Below are positions 37,175 to 45,873 of a DNA stretch of 64,000 nucleotides, piece by piece (within the stretch, counting starts at the first letter, position 1; the number at the start of each line of letters is the position of its first letter). The notes below the pieces were generated by a model. It was not told where the DNA came from, searched no databases, and was given only the letters and a program-made list of their open reading frames with translations. This stretch comes from Paraburkholderia sartisoli (lineage in GTDB: Bacteria; Pseudomonadota; Gammaproteobacteria; Burkholderiales; Burkholderiaceae). A program made the position numbers and the translations under genes. The stretch lies in contig NZ_FNRQ01000005.1 of assembly GCF_900107685.1 (NCBI RefSeq), forward strand, positions 372,001 through 436,000, read 5' to 3'.

Positions 37175-38482
37175 TCACTGACTGACGGGCGTCGAAGCGG
37201 ACATCGAGGCGGGTACGACCTGATATTCCAGCTGGGCCCAGGTCCGGGATGCGTCTCGCTGCAGGTCGAGCACCTGAAGCTGGGCGTCGAGTTGCGCGCG
37301 TCTGGCGGCGAACGTGTCCGCAAGCGAGCCCGTGCCTGCCTTGTAGGCCGCGGTCGCCAGTTGGGCGCGCTGGTCCGCGGCGGGCAGCAGGGAATTGCTG
37401 AGATTCGCGATACGTTCGCGACCGCTGGCGAGCGTTGCCGCCTGCGTGCGGATATCCGCTTCCACCTGACGCTGCGTGTCCTCGTACATCAGGCGCGCCC
37501 TGGTGCCGAGTTCCGCTTTTTCGGCGGCTTCCCGGTTCTGGATGTTCTTGCGGTTGATGGGCAGCGGAATGCTCACTCCAACCGAAACCATGTTCGAGTA
37601 CTGCCCTCCGCGCTGCTGGTAGGAAACCTCCCACGTCCAGTTGGGACTGCGGTCGCTGTTGGCAACCGCGGTATCGGCATCGGCTACGGCGATGTCCCGT
37701 GAGGCTGCGATGAGCGACGGCTGCACCTCGCGAAGCGCCTCCGGCGGCAGGGACGATACGTATGACTGTGGCGCCGGCGGGTCACCGGTCACATCGGAAA
37801 CGGGCGTTGCCGTCCATCTGGACAGGCCGATGAGCGCGGTCTGAAAAGTCTGCCGGGCTTTGAGCAACTGGTCCTGGGTCTGCGCCAGCATCGCCTGGGC
37901 CTGCATCACGTCGGCGGCAGTCGCTTTCGCCCCCCGATAAGAGGCTTTCGTTGCATCCAGCTCGTGAGTCATATGGCCAACGAGTTCCTGCTGCAGCGAG
38001 ACAGCTTTCTTCGCATAGACCGCGTTCAGCCACGCCGTGGCCGTTTGCTGACGCGTGTTCGCGAGCTGGGCAAGGTAACCGGCCCGCTCGCGGTCTACTA
38101 CGTCATTCGCCAATGCGGACCGCAGCCGCCGCTTGTCACCGGATACCCATTCCTGCTCGATGCCGATACGACGCATGGTCATGAAGTCCTGACCGATGGT
38201 GAACCGTTGCGGTCCGTTCACCGGCAGGTTGTCCACGCCAGCCTTCAGCATCGGATCGGGCAACTGGCCGGCGCGGACGGCCGCCTCTGAAGTGGCGCGC
38301 ACTGATGCCTGCGCAGCCCCCATGGTGGCGGAGCGGTCGGTCGCGGACTGGAGCGCCGCATCAAGCGTGACGGGTGCTTCCTGTGCGTGTACAGCGACGC
38401 TCGCGAGAATCAGCGCGGCAAAAAATGAAGGCGCGCGCAGTGATACACGCCGGCATGACGGCGTGCCGATAGTTAAAGGCAT
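37175..38482 (-). CDS. cusC: Outer-membrane efflux protein CusC (TolC family)
   Basis: 435-residue outer-membrane factor. A signal peptide (APSFFAALILASVAVHAQ) precedes two TolC-type repeats rich in long amphipathic helices: LDAALQSATDRSATMGAAQASVRA near the N-terminus and a second half with VGVSIPLPINRKNIQNREAAEKAEL. It forms the export duct for the CusBA pump. It lies 11 bases upstream of cusB on the minus strand. Confidence 0.9.
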   Translation of the reverse strand: MPLTIGTPSCRRVSLRAPSFFAALILASVAVHAQEAPVTLDAALQSATDRSATMGAAQASVRATSEAAVRAGQLPDPMLKAGVDNLPVNGPQRFTIGQDFMTMRRIGIEQEWVSGDKRRLRSALANDVVDRERAGYLAQLANTRQQTATAWLNAVYAKKAVSLQQELVGHMTHELDATKASYRGAKATAADVMQAQAMLAQTQDQLLKARQTFQTALIGLSRWTATPVSDVTGDPPAPQSYVSSLPPEALREVQPSLIAASRDIAVADADTAVANSDRSPNWTWEVSYQQRGGQYSNMVSVGVSIPLPINRKNIQNREAAEKAELGTRARLMYEDTQRQVEADIRTQAATLASGRERIANLSNSLLPAADQRAQLATAAYKAGTGSLADTFAARRAQLDAQLQVLDLQRDASRTWAQLEYQVVPASMSASTPVSQ

Positions 38483-38574
38483 GTTCTAACCCCAACGGCG
38501 GACTCCCAAAGGGAATCCACGTCCTGGACGCAGGACGACCTCACCGCAGATGCGGTGAACCTGTCAGAAAGGGA

Positions 38575-38937
38575 TTAGATGGCGCGGGGAGGTCGCCAGA
38601 GTCCGGCCGGTTCACGGACGGTGAGCGACAGTGCGTAGTGAAATACAACGGGGCTGGACAGCCCGGCGGGACGGGTTATTTCAGTGGTGGAAACCGGGTG
38701 ATACAGACTCCCAAGCTGGCATTGCGCCGTCGCCTTGCAGAAGAAGCCTTTGGTTTTTCCCGGTTGCGAGGATTTCATGGTTTCGCAGCCTGGCATCTCC
38801 GAAGACATCGCACTGCCATCGTCGGAGCCCATGCTCATTTGCATCGGACATTCTCCAGTCAAGCCGCTGGCCGCGAGCCCACTGATGGGAAGCGCGGCAC
38901 AGAGCAACAGGAGGAGCAATGTCCGAAGAAATTTCAT
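38575..38937 (-). CDS. Small exported Met/Cys-rich protein at the head of the cus operon (CusD-like)
   Basis: 120-residue protein with a signal peptide (LRTLLLLLLCAALPISGLAASG) and a mature part rich in Met and Cys: GECPMQMSMGSDDGSAMSSEMPGCETM, then KGFFCKATAQCQLGS. Four cysteines and clustered methionines suggest copper or silver contact in the periplasm. Position directly before cusCBAF matches the small cusD gene of the cusDCBAF operon of Cupriavidus metallidurans; I infer the equivalence from order and composition only. A TATAAT box lies just seven bases before the start codon. Confidence 0.7.
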   Translation of the reverse strand: MKFLRTLLLLLLCAALPISGLAASGLTGECPMQMSMGSDDGSAMSSEMPGCETMKSSQPGKTKGFFCKATAQCQLGSLYHPVSTTEITRPAGLSSPVVFHYALSLTVREPAGLWRPPRAI

Positions 38938-38944
38938 GGCTGGG

Positions 38945-38950
38945 ATTATA
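38945..38950 (-). promoter_or_regulatory. TATAAT box immediately before the cusD-like start codon
   Basis: On the minus strand TATAAT ends seven bases before the ATG at 38937, so transcription from it would begin at or next to the start codon (leaderless). No good -35 hexamer stands 16-18 bases upstream, which fits an activator-dependent promoter; an ATTCA...TGAAT inverted repeat lies 20-40 bases further upstream. Confidence 0.4.
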
Positions 38951-39048
38951 GCGAAGGTATGTTATTCATGTTCCGGTGAATGTGCATGCTGGAAAAGTCT
39001 GCCCCATGGGGATATCAATGAAATCCGGGGCAAGTCCCGTGTTGACGC

Positions 39049-41475
39049 CTATCGCGAGTGCGTTGTTATCGCCGCGCTCGCGTTGAATCCGCGGCTCACC
39101 CGAAGACCGTTGAACACGACGATGAGACTCGCCCCCATATCCGCAAAAACTGCCATCCACATGGTTGCGTGACCCGCGAGCGCCAGCACGAGGAAGACGG
39201 CCTTGATCCCTGTTGCCAGCGCAATGTTCTGCCAGAGAATCGTCACGGTCCTCCGGGACAGCTGAAGAAAGGCCGGAATTTTGCGCAGGTCATCGTCCAT
39301 CAACGCGACGTCGGCGACCTCGATTGCCGTGTCACTGCCCGCCGCCCCCATGGCAAAACCGATATCCGCCCGGGCGAGCGCCGGCGCGTCGTTGATGCCG
39401 TCACCCACCATCCCGACTTTGGCATCAGATGATGAGGCCTCTTCTACGAATCGCTCGACATATCGCAGCTTGTCTTGCGGCAACTGACCGCCCCACGCTT
39501 CCTTGATGCCCGCCTGCCGGGCGACGGCGGTCGTTGTCGCCTCGTTATCTCCCGAGAGCATGACGACGCGCACGCCGTCGCGTTGAAGCCCGGCGATAGC
39601 GGTTCGGCTTTCCGGTTTTATTGTGTCGGCCACACCGATTACAGCGATCACTGCCTGACGCGTCGTGAGCATCAATGCCGTCTTGCCCGACTGTTCCAGT
39701 TTGCCCAGTTGCGCGCGGATGTTTTCAACCGAAGCGCCGACCTCCTGTACCAGACGCTCGTTGCCGAGGAAATACTCGGTGCCTGCCACGATTGCGCGTG
39801 TACCGCGCCCGGGAAGCGCTTCGAATCCGGCTATCTCGATGGCGGGCGTTCCGCGCAAAGCCAGCGCGATGGCCCGTGATACCGGGTGGTCAGAGTGCGA
39901 GGCCAATGCGAATGCGACCTCTCTGGCTGAGGCCGCCGGGTCGGCCGACAACTCGATGAAATCGGTCAACCCGGGGCGGCCACGTGTCACCGTGCCGGTC
40001 TTGTCCAGCGCGAGGATGCGCAGCTTGTGTCCCATCTCAAGATAAACGCCCCCTTTGACGAGTATTCCGTGCCTTGCTGCCGCGGTAAGTCCCGTGACGA
40101 TGGTCACTGGAGTCGCGATAACCAGGGCGCACGGGCAGGCAATGACAAGCAGAACGAGCGCACGATAGATCGCGTCATGCCATGTCCAGCCGAACGCGAC
40201 CGGCGCCAGCGTTCCGAGCGCAACAGCCGCGATGAAAACCGCCGGGGTATACCACTTCGCAAATTCGTCGACGAATCGCTGCGTCCTGGCGCGCTTCGAC
40301 TGCGCCTGTTCGACTGCCTGGACAATCCGGGCCAGCGTCGTTTCCGTCGCGACGCTGGTGACGCGATATTGAAATGCGCCGACCTCATTCACCGTTCCCG
40401 CGAACACGGGGTCCCCTGTTGTCTTTTCGACCGGGATGCTCTCGCCGGTAATTGCAGCCTGATTGACCGTCGAGCTTCCGACGACGACGATTCCGTCCAG
40501 CGCGATGCTCTGGCCCGGCAGGACCCGTGCGATGGCGCCCGCCGACACGTCCTTTGCGTTCATCTCGCGCCAGGTGCCATCCGGCTGGCGGATGGCGACC
40601 CTGTCCGGTGCGAGCTGAATCAGTCGCCGAACTGCGTCCCGGGCCTTGTCCAGTGACTTCGCTTCGATTTCCTCCGCAACCGCGAAGAGGAACATGACCA
40701 TTGCCGCTTCGGGCCACTGTCCAATGAGCATGGCGCCGGTCGCGGCGATTGCCATCAGCGCGTTCATGTTCAGCGTCCGCGCTTTTACCGCAATCCAACC
40801 CTTCCTGTACGTATCCAGGCCTGCGCACGCGACAGCTGCTACGGAAAGAGCGGCGACTGCTGCGATGGGCGCACCGAACCACCCCGTTAACTCGGCCGCA
40901 ACGGCCAGTATCCCGGACGCAACCAGCAGAAGTGTTTCCCGGGAACGCCAGAAGTTTTGCTCCTTCGTCTCGTGCGGCACATCGCCTGTCCGCAGTTCTG
41001 CTTCAAAGCCGACGTCCTTCAGCGCTTTGACGAAGTGACTGGCGTCCTGTCCGTGTGCATCTATACGGAGTAGTCGTTGAACAAGGTCGAACTCGACACG
41101 CTCGACGCCGGGCTCACTCGCCAGCCTCCTGCGAATCAGGCCTTCCTCGGTGGGGCAGTCCATTTGGCTGACATGAAGCACGATGCTCCGGTCGTTCGGG
41201 CTGACTTCGCGCGTGGCCCGCATGCCGGTTTTCGCAAGTGCTGTTTCGACGGGTCTGGCGTTGGCGTATCGATGTGCGATACGCACCGTGCGCGCAAGCG
41301 TGTCCACCTCGACGTTTTCGACGCCGGGCAACGGAGCCAGGACGTTGCGAACGAGCTTTTCCTCGGTCGGACAACACATGTCCTCGATGCGGAAAGCGTC
41401 GATGCGCACCGGGTGGGCGGAAGTTCCGCTCCCGGTGGCACAGCTATCGAATTTGCCGGATGTTTTCCTGTCCAT
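39049..41475 (-). CDS. cadA: Zn(II)/Cd(II)/Pb(II)-exporting P1B-type ATPase (CadA/ZntA/PbrA family)
   Basis: 808-residue heavy-metal ATPase. Two N-terminal metal-binding domains carry CPTE variants, MCCPTEEKLVRN and MDCPTEEGLIRR, in place of the copper-type CxxC; the CxxE pattern favours Zn/Cd/Pb. Then come the membrane CPCALVIATPV motif, the phosphorylation site DKTGTVTRG, SDHPVSRA (HP motif) and GDGINDAPALARADIGFAMG, with a late KxxxN/D-type acidic region expected for divalent ions. The start at 41475 (MDRKTSGKF) has GAGG upstream. It is divergent from a CadR-type regulator, whose operator overlaps its promoter. Confidence 0.93.
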   Translation of the reverse strand: MDRKTSGKFDSCATGSGTSAHPVRIDAFRIEDMCCPTEEKLVRNVLAPLPGVENVEVDTLARTVRIAHRYANARPVETALAKTGMRATREVSPNDRSIVLHVSQMDCPTEEGLIRRRLASEPGVERVEFDLVQRLLRIDAHGQDASHFVKALKDVGFEAELRTGDVPHETKEQNFWRSRETLLLVASGILAVAAELTGWFGAPIAAVAALSVAAVACAGLDTYRKGWIAVKARTLNMNALMAIAATGAMLIGQWPEAAMVMFLFAVAEEIEAKSLDKARDAVRRLIQLAPDRVAIRQPDGTWREMNAKDVSAGAIARVLPGQSIALDGIVVVGSSTVNQAAITGESIPVEKTTGDPVFAGTVNEVGAFQYRVTSVATETTLARIVQAVEQAQSKRARTQRFVDEFAKWYTPAVFIAAVALGTLAPVAFGWTWHDAIYRALVLLVIACPCALVIATPVTIVTGLTAAARHGILVKGGVYLEMGHKLRILALDKTGTVTRGRPGLTDFIELSADPAASAREVAFALASHSDHPVSRAIALALRGTPAIEIAGFEALPGRGTRAIVAGTEYFLGNERLVQEVGASVENIRAQLGKLEQSGKTALMLTTRQAVIAVIGVADTIKPESRTAIAGLQRDGVRVVMLSGDNEATTTAVARQAGIKEAWGGQLPQDKLRYVERFVEEASSSDAKVGMVGDGINDAPALARADIGFAMGAAGSDTAIEVADVALMDDDLRKIPAFLQLSRRTVTILWQNIALATGIKAVFLVLALAGHATMWMAVFADMGASLIVVFNGLRVSRGFNASAAITTHSR

Positions 41476-41506
41476 ACCTCGCCTCGCCACGCGGGACCAA
41501 AGCAGC

Positions 41507-41537
41507 ATTACAAACCCTCGAGTTACTATAGGGTCAA
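41507..41537 (-). promoter_or_regulatory. MerR-type metal-responsive operator-promoter of the P-type ATPase gene
   Basis: Minus strand: -35 TTGACC (41537-41532) and -10 TGTAAT (41512-41507) are separated by 19 bases, the over-long spacing that MerR-family activators correct by twisting DNA. Within the spacer lies the imperfect dyad ACCCT...AGGGT (41514-41534), close to known ZntR/CadR/PbrR operators. The regulator gene starts at 41558 on the other strand, so the same site can also control autoregulation. Confidence 0.88.
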
Positions 41538-41557
41538 GCATGTCGCGAGGAGCACTC

Positions 41558-41992
41558 ATGAAAATCGGCGAACTCGCCAGGATAGCTGGCTGCGCGGTGG
41601 ATACAGTCCGGTTCTACGAGCGCGCGGGTATATTGCCGGCGCCGGCACGCACCGCTTCGAACTATCGCGTATATACGGCAGCCCACATGGACGAACTGGC
41701 GCTCGTTCTGCGTTGCCGCGCGCTGGACATGTCGCTTGACGAGATTCGACTGCTGCTGGAAAAGCGACACGCTCCGGAAAGCGATTGCGACGCGGTGAAC
41801 GAACTGCTCGACCAGCACATGGCCGCCCTGGACCTGCGTATCGCGGAACTGACGCGCCTCAAGGAAGCGTTTTCGAAACTCCGCCAGCGCTGCTCGAAGG
41901 CTCGGACCGCTGCCGAATGCGGAATACTGCGAGAGCTGGAAGCAGGGGCAACTGCCACGGCGCGCAGGGTGACGACCGTTCCGGGGAATTGA
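41558..41992 (+). CDS. cadR: MerR-family Cd/Pb/Zn-responsive regulator (CadR/PbrR type)
   Basis: 144-residue MerR protein. The winged helix begins MKIGELARIAGCAVDTVRFYERAGILPAPARTASNYRVY, and a dimerisation helix follows. Cysteines at residues 77, 112 and 121 form the triad used for Cd/Pb binding in CadR and PbrR691-type sensors. The start at 41558 has GAGGA upstream; an in-frame ATG at 41540 is an alternative. It should activate the divergent ATPase gene from the 19-bp-spacer promoter between them. Which divalent metal it prefers cannot be told from these residues alone. Confidence 0.92.
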   Translation: MKIGELARIAGCAVDTVRFYERAGILPAPARTASNYRVYTAAHMDELALVLRCRALDMSLDEIRLLLEKRHAPESDCDAVNELLDQHMAALDLRIAELTRLKEAFSKLRQRCSKARTAAECGILRELEAGATATARRVTTVPGN

Positions 41993-42091
41993 GGGCGTTC
42001 TTTCCTGGCGGTGGGGGCACACTGGACGCTTCACCCGCCATTCCGCCTTGCAGGAAACCGCACACCTGCAAAGCGTTTCCCACGCTTTCCG

Positions 42092-43339
42092 TCAATCCGA
42101 ACTCACCTGGCACGCGACCGCATCGGCTTCGCGTGTTTTTTCTCGCGTACCGAAACTGGCCAGCGCGGCCAGCCCGAGCAACGCCAGCCCGCTGCCGAAG
42201 AGGAAGTCGGCCCGAATGCCGACGTGGTCGACGATCAAGCCGCCAACCAGCGAACCGGATGCGATCGCCACCTGAATGATGCCGACGAACAGCGCGGAGC
42301 CCGCTTCCGGTGCGTCCGGCGTCGCGCGCTGAATCCAGACGCTGAAACAGAGCGGCAGCGCGCCGAACGCAACGCCCCACGCCATCACGACGGCGGCGAC
42401 GCCATATGACACGTGTTGCAGCAAAGGTAGCGACAGCAGCGCAAACATCAGGAGCGAGGTCATCGCGGCGACCGATGTCTTCAGATTGCGCGCGACCGTC
42501 GCTGAAATCGCGAAGTTCGAGACAAACCCGATCATCCCGAAGCCGAGCAGCAGCCACGTGATGGTGGCCATCGAGAGGTTCGCGTTACGCAGCAGGAACG
42601 GCGTGATGTATGTGTAGGACGAAAAGTGCGCGCCGAACACGAGCGCGACCATCAGCATGCTTCGACGCGGATGTGGCCGGCGCATCAGGCCGACCAGGTC
42701 CTTCATGCGCAATGCGGTCGTCGAGGGCAGGGACGGCACCAGAAAGAACTGTGCAACCAGCGCAATCGCGACGAGCACGCCCGTCGCCATGAACGAAGCC
42801 CGCCATGACGCGAAGCTCGCGATAAACGTGCCGAGCGGCACGCCGATCACGGTGGCGCACGTCACACCGGTCAGGATCGTCGCCATCGCTCGCGCGGAAT
42901 CGCGCGGCGCGACGAGGCGTCCGGAGGCCGCTGTTGCCAGCGTCCAGAAGCCGCCGAGTGACGCGCCCAGCAACGCGCGTCCCAGCAGCATGACCGCGAA
43001 ACTGGGCGCGAACGCGGAGATCAGGTTCGACGCGAGCAGCAAGGTCGTCAGCAGCAGGAACACACGCCGACGGTCCATGGTTCCGGCCACGAGCATCAGC
43101 CCCGGCGCGGAAATGGCGGCGATGACGCCCGGGACGGTCACCATCAGGCCGGCCGTTCCGGGCAAGACGCCCAGTTCTTTGGCGACGCGCGGCAACAGCC
43201 CCACCGGCAGGAACTCGGTTGTCACGAACGCAAACGCGCCGATGGCCACGGCGATGACGGCAAGCCAGGCGCGCAGCGACGACGCATCGTCGTGCTCCGG
43301 CGAGGCACTGCCAGCCGGCAGATTTTTTTCCAATAGCAT
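42092..43339 (-). CDS. MFS transporter, DHA1-type (AraJ/NepI-like)
   Basis: 415-residue major-facilitator protein with twelve predicted membrane segments. The first segment (LRAWLAVIAVAIGAFAFVTTEFLPVGLLP) carries the TTEFLPVGLL motif of sugar-efflux/AraJ/NepI-like drug-H+ antiporters; MDRRRVFLLLTTLLL is the motif-A loop, and GVPLGTFIASFASWRASF is motif-C-like. The substrate is unknown. It is convergent with cadR, 100 bases apart. Confidence 0.88.
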   Translation of the reverse strand: MLLEKNLPAGSASPEHDDASSLRAWLAVIAVAIGAFAFVTTEFLPVGLLPRVAKELGVLPGTAGLMVTVPGVIAAISAPGLMLVAGTMDRRRVFLLLTTLLLASNLISAFAPSFAVMLLGRALLGASLGGFWTLATAASGRLVAPRDSARAMATILTGVTCATVIGVPLGTFIASFASWRASFMATGVLVAIALVAQFFLVPSLPSTTALRMKDLVGLMRRPHPRRSMLMVALVFGAHFSSYTYITPFLLRNANLSMATITWLLLGFGMIGFVSNFAISATVARNLKTSVAAMTSLLMFALLSLPLLQHVSYGVAAVVMAWGVAFGALPLCFSVWIQRATPDAPEAGSALFVGIIQVAIASGSLVGGLIVDHVGIRADFLFGSGLALLGLAALASFGTREKTREADAVACQVSSD

Positions 43340-43788
43340 GGTTTTGTTTGTGGGTTACTGAACAACGACTTGAACTGGATCGGTCACGCCGACCAATCAC
43401 GTCAGAAATATCGGATCTGAAGCAGAATGGGCGTGGAAATCGCCCACATTTGCGGAGCACACCATAGCATCGTATTTAAACGCCCGCAGACGCCTCAAAA
43501 TAATCGCACCTGCGTGCAGGGTTATTGGCAAACGCGGCCGGTCTCGAAACGGATGACAGGGCCGCATCCGCGCGTTGCCGGCGGCTTCGAACCGTCGGCA
43601 TGGAAGCGTTCGCTCGCGTTTAAGTACCTTGACGTAAATCGCCCGGATCTGTTTGAGCACAATCAGTGATGCTGATAAATCGGTGCGTGACTTTATAATG
43701 GGCGGAATATCGCAACACGTTTTTTCGGACACGCGATCAACGTCAACCGTCGCTTTCGTTGCCGCCTGGATTTGGGGAAGGGCCAATC
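43340..43788. other. 449-base intergenic region upstream of an MFS gene and a small membrane-protein gene
   Basis: No gene recognised. A perfect TATAAT sits at 43694-43699, about 90 bases before the start at 43789, without a convincing -35 partner. Short frames here lack ribosome-binding sites and family-like features. Confidence 0.5.
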
Positions 43789-44016
43789 ATGAAACTCAGC
43801 CGCTGGAGAGAAGGTGCAGGTCCGGAACGTCGCAAGCTTGTCTGGACGAAGCTTCGCGTGCTGCTTGCAGCGATCGGCACGCTGACCGCCGTCGCAGGCA
43901 TTGCGGTCTGCGTGAATGGCCTGCTCGAATTCAACAAGGTGAAAGTCGCGGCGGGCGTCGCGGTCATCATCGCGTCGACGGTTCTTTACATCGTCATGCT
44001 CTCGGGGTCCGAATAG
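43789..44016 (+). CDS. Small membrane protein, function unknown
   Basis: 75-residue protein with a basic N-terminus (MKLSRWREGAGPERRKLVWTKLR) and two hydrophobic segments at about residues 24-44 and 52-71 linked by a short charged loop. GGGAAGGG precedes the start. I do not recognise the family. The nearest genes (MFS, DUF1254) are on the other strand, so it is probably monocistronic. Confidence 0.65.
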   Translation: MKLSRWREGAGPERRKLVWTKLRVLLAAIGTLTAVAGIAVCVNGLLEFNKVKVAAGVAVIIASTVLYIVMLSGSE

Positions 44017-44196
44017 CGTGACCCTCGTGCAGCCGCGGCGCGCGGCAGGGCGTACCGCTTGAACAGGCCTTGCGCGCAATGAATGGCCGTCGCTGGCGAC
44101 GGCCATTCACGCTACGGTGCATGCTCCACGTGTTGCGCCCCGCGCGCGGCGGATGAGCGCGACGGCCGCGTCAGCGGGCCGTCTGAAGCAGCATCT

Positions 44197-45720
44197 TCAA
44201 GACACTTGCTGGATGTCTTCGAGTTTCCAGCTCTTGTCGAACCACGGCGCGAGCGGGCCATACAGCCGGAAAATCGTGAACCAGCTCTTGCCCGGAATGG
44301 TTTGAATCCAGTTGCTTTCCTTGCCCGCCGGCGCTTTCGGTCCGAAATACAGATCAACGGAGCCGTCCGCGTTTTTCGCAAGGCCCTTTTCGCTGGAGAG
44401 GCTCGGGAACTGCTGGTCGGTCTGCAGCATCGAGCGGGTTTGCGGGTCGTACAGCACCACCGACCAGAAATCCTTCACCGGCACGTTGGGCGGAACGTGC
44501 AGCGTGTAGTTTTTCGCGCCGTCGAGCGGTTTGCCTGCCGCATCGTAATTCGCCGCGGCGTACTGCGAGCCGATGCCGGGCATCGCGATCGCCATCGCGG
44601 GCGTATCGACGGTCGCGGCATAGAAGAACATCGTGCGCGCGTCGAAGTTGCGTGCGCCGTCGTTCAGCCACTGGTAGCTGCCGCCGACGAACGGCGTGTT
44701 CCAGTGGCGATCCGGATAGATCAGCACGGCCTTGTCGCGGTTGGCGAAGTCGATCGCGCGCGCGGTTGCGTTGCCGACCGCGACGGCATCCGTGAGGATC
44801 TTCGTCATGCGTGCATCGGGCGCGAACGGCTTGCCTTTCACGATGCCAATTGACGCGAAGAGGCCGGTCATGTCAGGACCGTAAACGCCGGCGGGTTCTT
44901 CCTGGACGATCTCGTTCATCTCCTCGTAGAACTTGATCGTGTTGGCGTGTACCGTATTCATGACCTTGCCGGACATGTCGACGAACGCCGTCCTGGGCGG
45001 CGAGCCTGCCTGCGACAGCGGATAGACACGCAGATGCGCCTTGAGGCTTTCCACACCCGGTTTCGGGTCGCCGTTCTTCATGAACGCGCGGCCGAACAGC
45101 AGGTTGCCGAACGTCGGCGACTTCACGATGATGTAGCCGCTCTTCGGCAGCGCGCCGGTATAGCCCGGCGGCACGAACAGGTACTTGCCACCCTTGCCCT
45201 TGTCCGGGCCCGCGTTGCCGAGGTCGGTGACATAACGGAACCAGAAGTCGTCGACGACACCGAGGATGTTCGGCGGCGTTTCGACAACCACTGGCCCGTT
45301 CTTCAGGTCCATCCAGTTCCAGAAGTAGACGGTTTCAGTATTCGCAGTCAGGAACAGCGACTTCGAATCCATCAGCGATTCGAAAATACCGATGGTGCTG
45401 CCGGTTGCGCCCGCTTCACGCAGGCCAGCCCGGAGCGCGACCAGCGACGCGCCCGGAATGCCGTTCAGGAACACTTCGACGCCACGCATGAAGTCGAGGT
45501 TGTCGTAGACCTTCTGCGCCGTCTCGGGCGTCGGGATGCCGTCGAAGAACTTCAACTGGCCGATGCGCGTGTCGACTGTGTCGGGCGTCGTGATTTCGGG
45601 GGGAATCGGTGTGGTCATCCTGAACGCAGCCGGAGCGGCCGCTACCGGCACGAACGCCGATGCGCACAATGTGGCGAGGCAACAGGCAACACTTCGTTTG
45701 ATGGTCGTCTTCTTGATCAC
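44197..45720 (-). CDS. Exported DUF1254/DUF1214 domain protein
   Basis: 507-residue exported protein. The best start is GTG at 45720, with GGAGG four bases upstream, giving a signal peptide (SVACCLATLCASAFVPVAAAP); the next upstream ATG at 45771 lacks a ribosome-binding site. The N-terminal DUF1254 domain (LKFFDGIPTPETAQKVYDNLDFMRGVEVF, TANTETVYFWNWMDLKNGPVVVE) and C-terminal DUF1214 domain (NYTLHVPPNVPVKDFWSVVLYDPQTRSML, KESNWIQTIPGKSWFTIFRLYGP) are complete. Function is not established for the family. Confidence 0.88.
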   Translation of the reverse strand: MIKKTTIKRSVACCLATLCASAFVPVAAAPAAFRMTTPIPPEITTPDTVDTRIGQLKFFDGIPTPETAQKVYDNLDFMRGVEVFLNGIPGASLVALRAGLREAGATGSTIGIFESLMDSKSLFLTANTETVYFWNWMDLKNGPVVVETPPNILGVVDDFWFRYVTDLGNAGPDKGKGGKYLFVPPGYTGALPKSGYIIVKSPTFGNLLFGRAFMKNGDPKPGVESLKAHLRVYPLSQAGSPPRTAFVDMSGKVMNTVHANTIKFYEEMNEIVQEEPAGVYGPDMTGLFASIGIVKGKPFAPDARMTKILTDAVAVGNATARAIDFANRDKAVLIYPDRHWNTPFVGGSYQWLNDGARNFDARTMFFYAATVDTPAMAIAMPGIGSQYAAANYDAAGKPLDGAKNYTLHVPPNVPVKDFWSVVLYDPQTRSMLQTDQQFPSLSSEKGLAKNADGSVDLYFGPKAPAGKESNWIQTIPGKSWFTIFRLYGPLAPWFDKSWKLEDIQQVS

Positions 45721-45873
45721 GAAACCTCCACGCAGGTGAACGCCCGAAAGATCGGGGTGGTAAGGGTACATGTTGCTGGCACTATTATTACCCGCCCGTT
45801 CCAGGCGCGCATCTCAAAAAGCGCTCTACAATGCATGCCATTCGACGTCGCGTCGCTCCGGTTTCTTTCGACC

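Noticed and set aside
43694..43699. Promoter for the small membrane protein at 43789
   Set aside because: Perfect TATAAT but no acceptable -35 at 16-18 bases and a 90-base leader, so it was not listed as a promoter feature.
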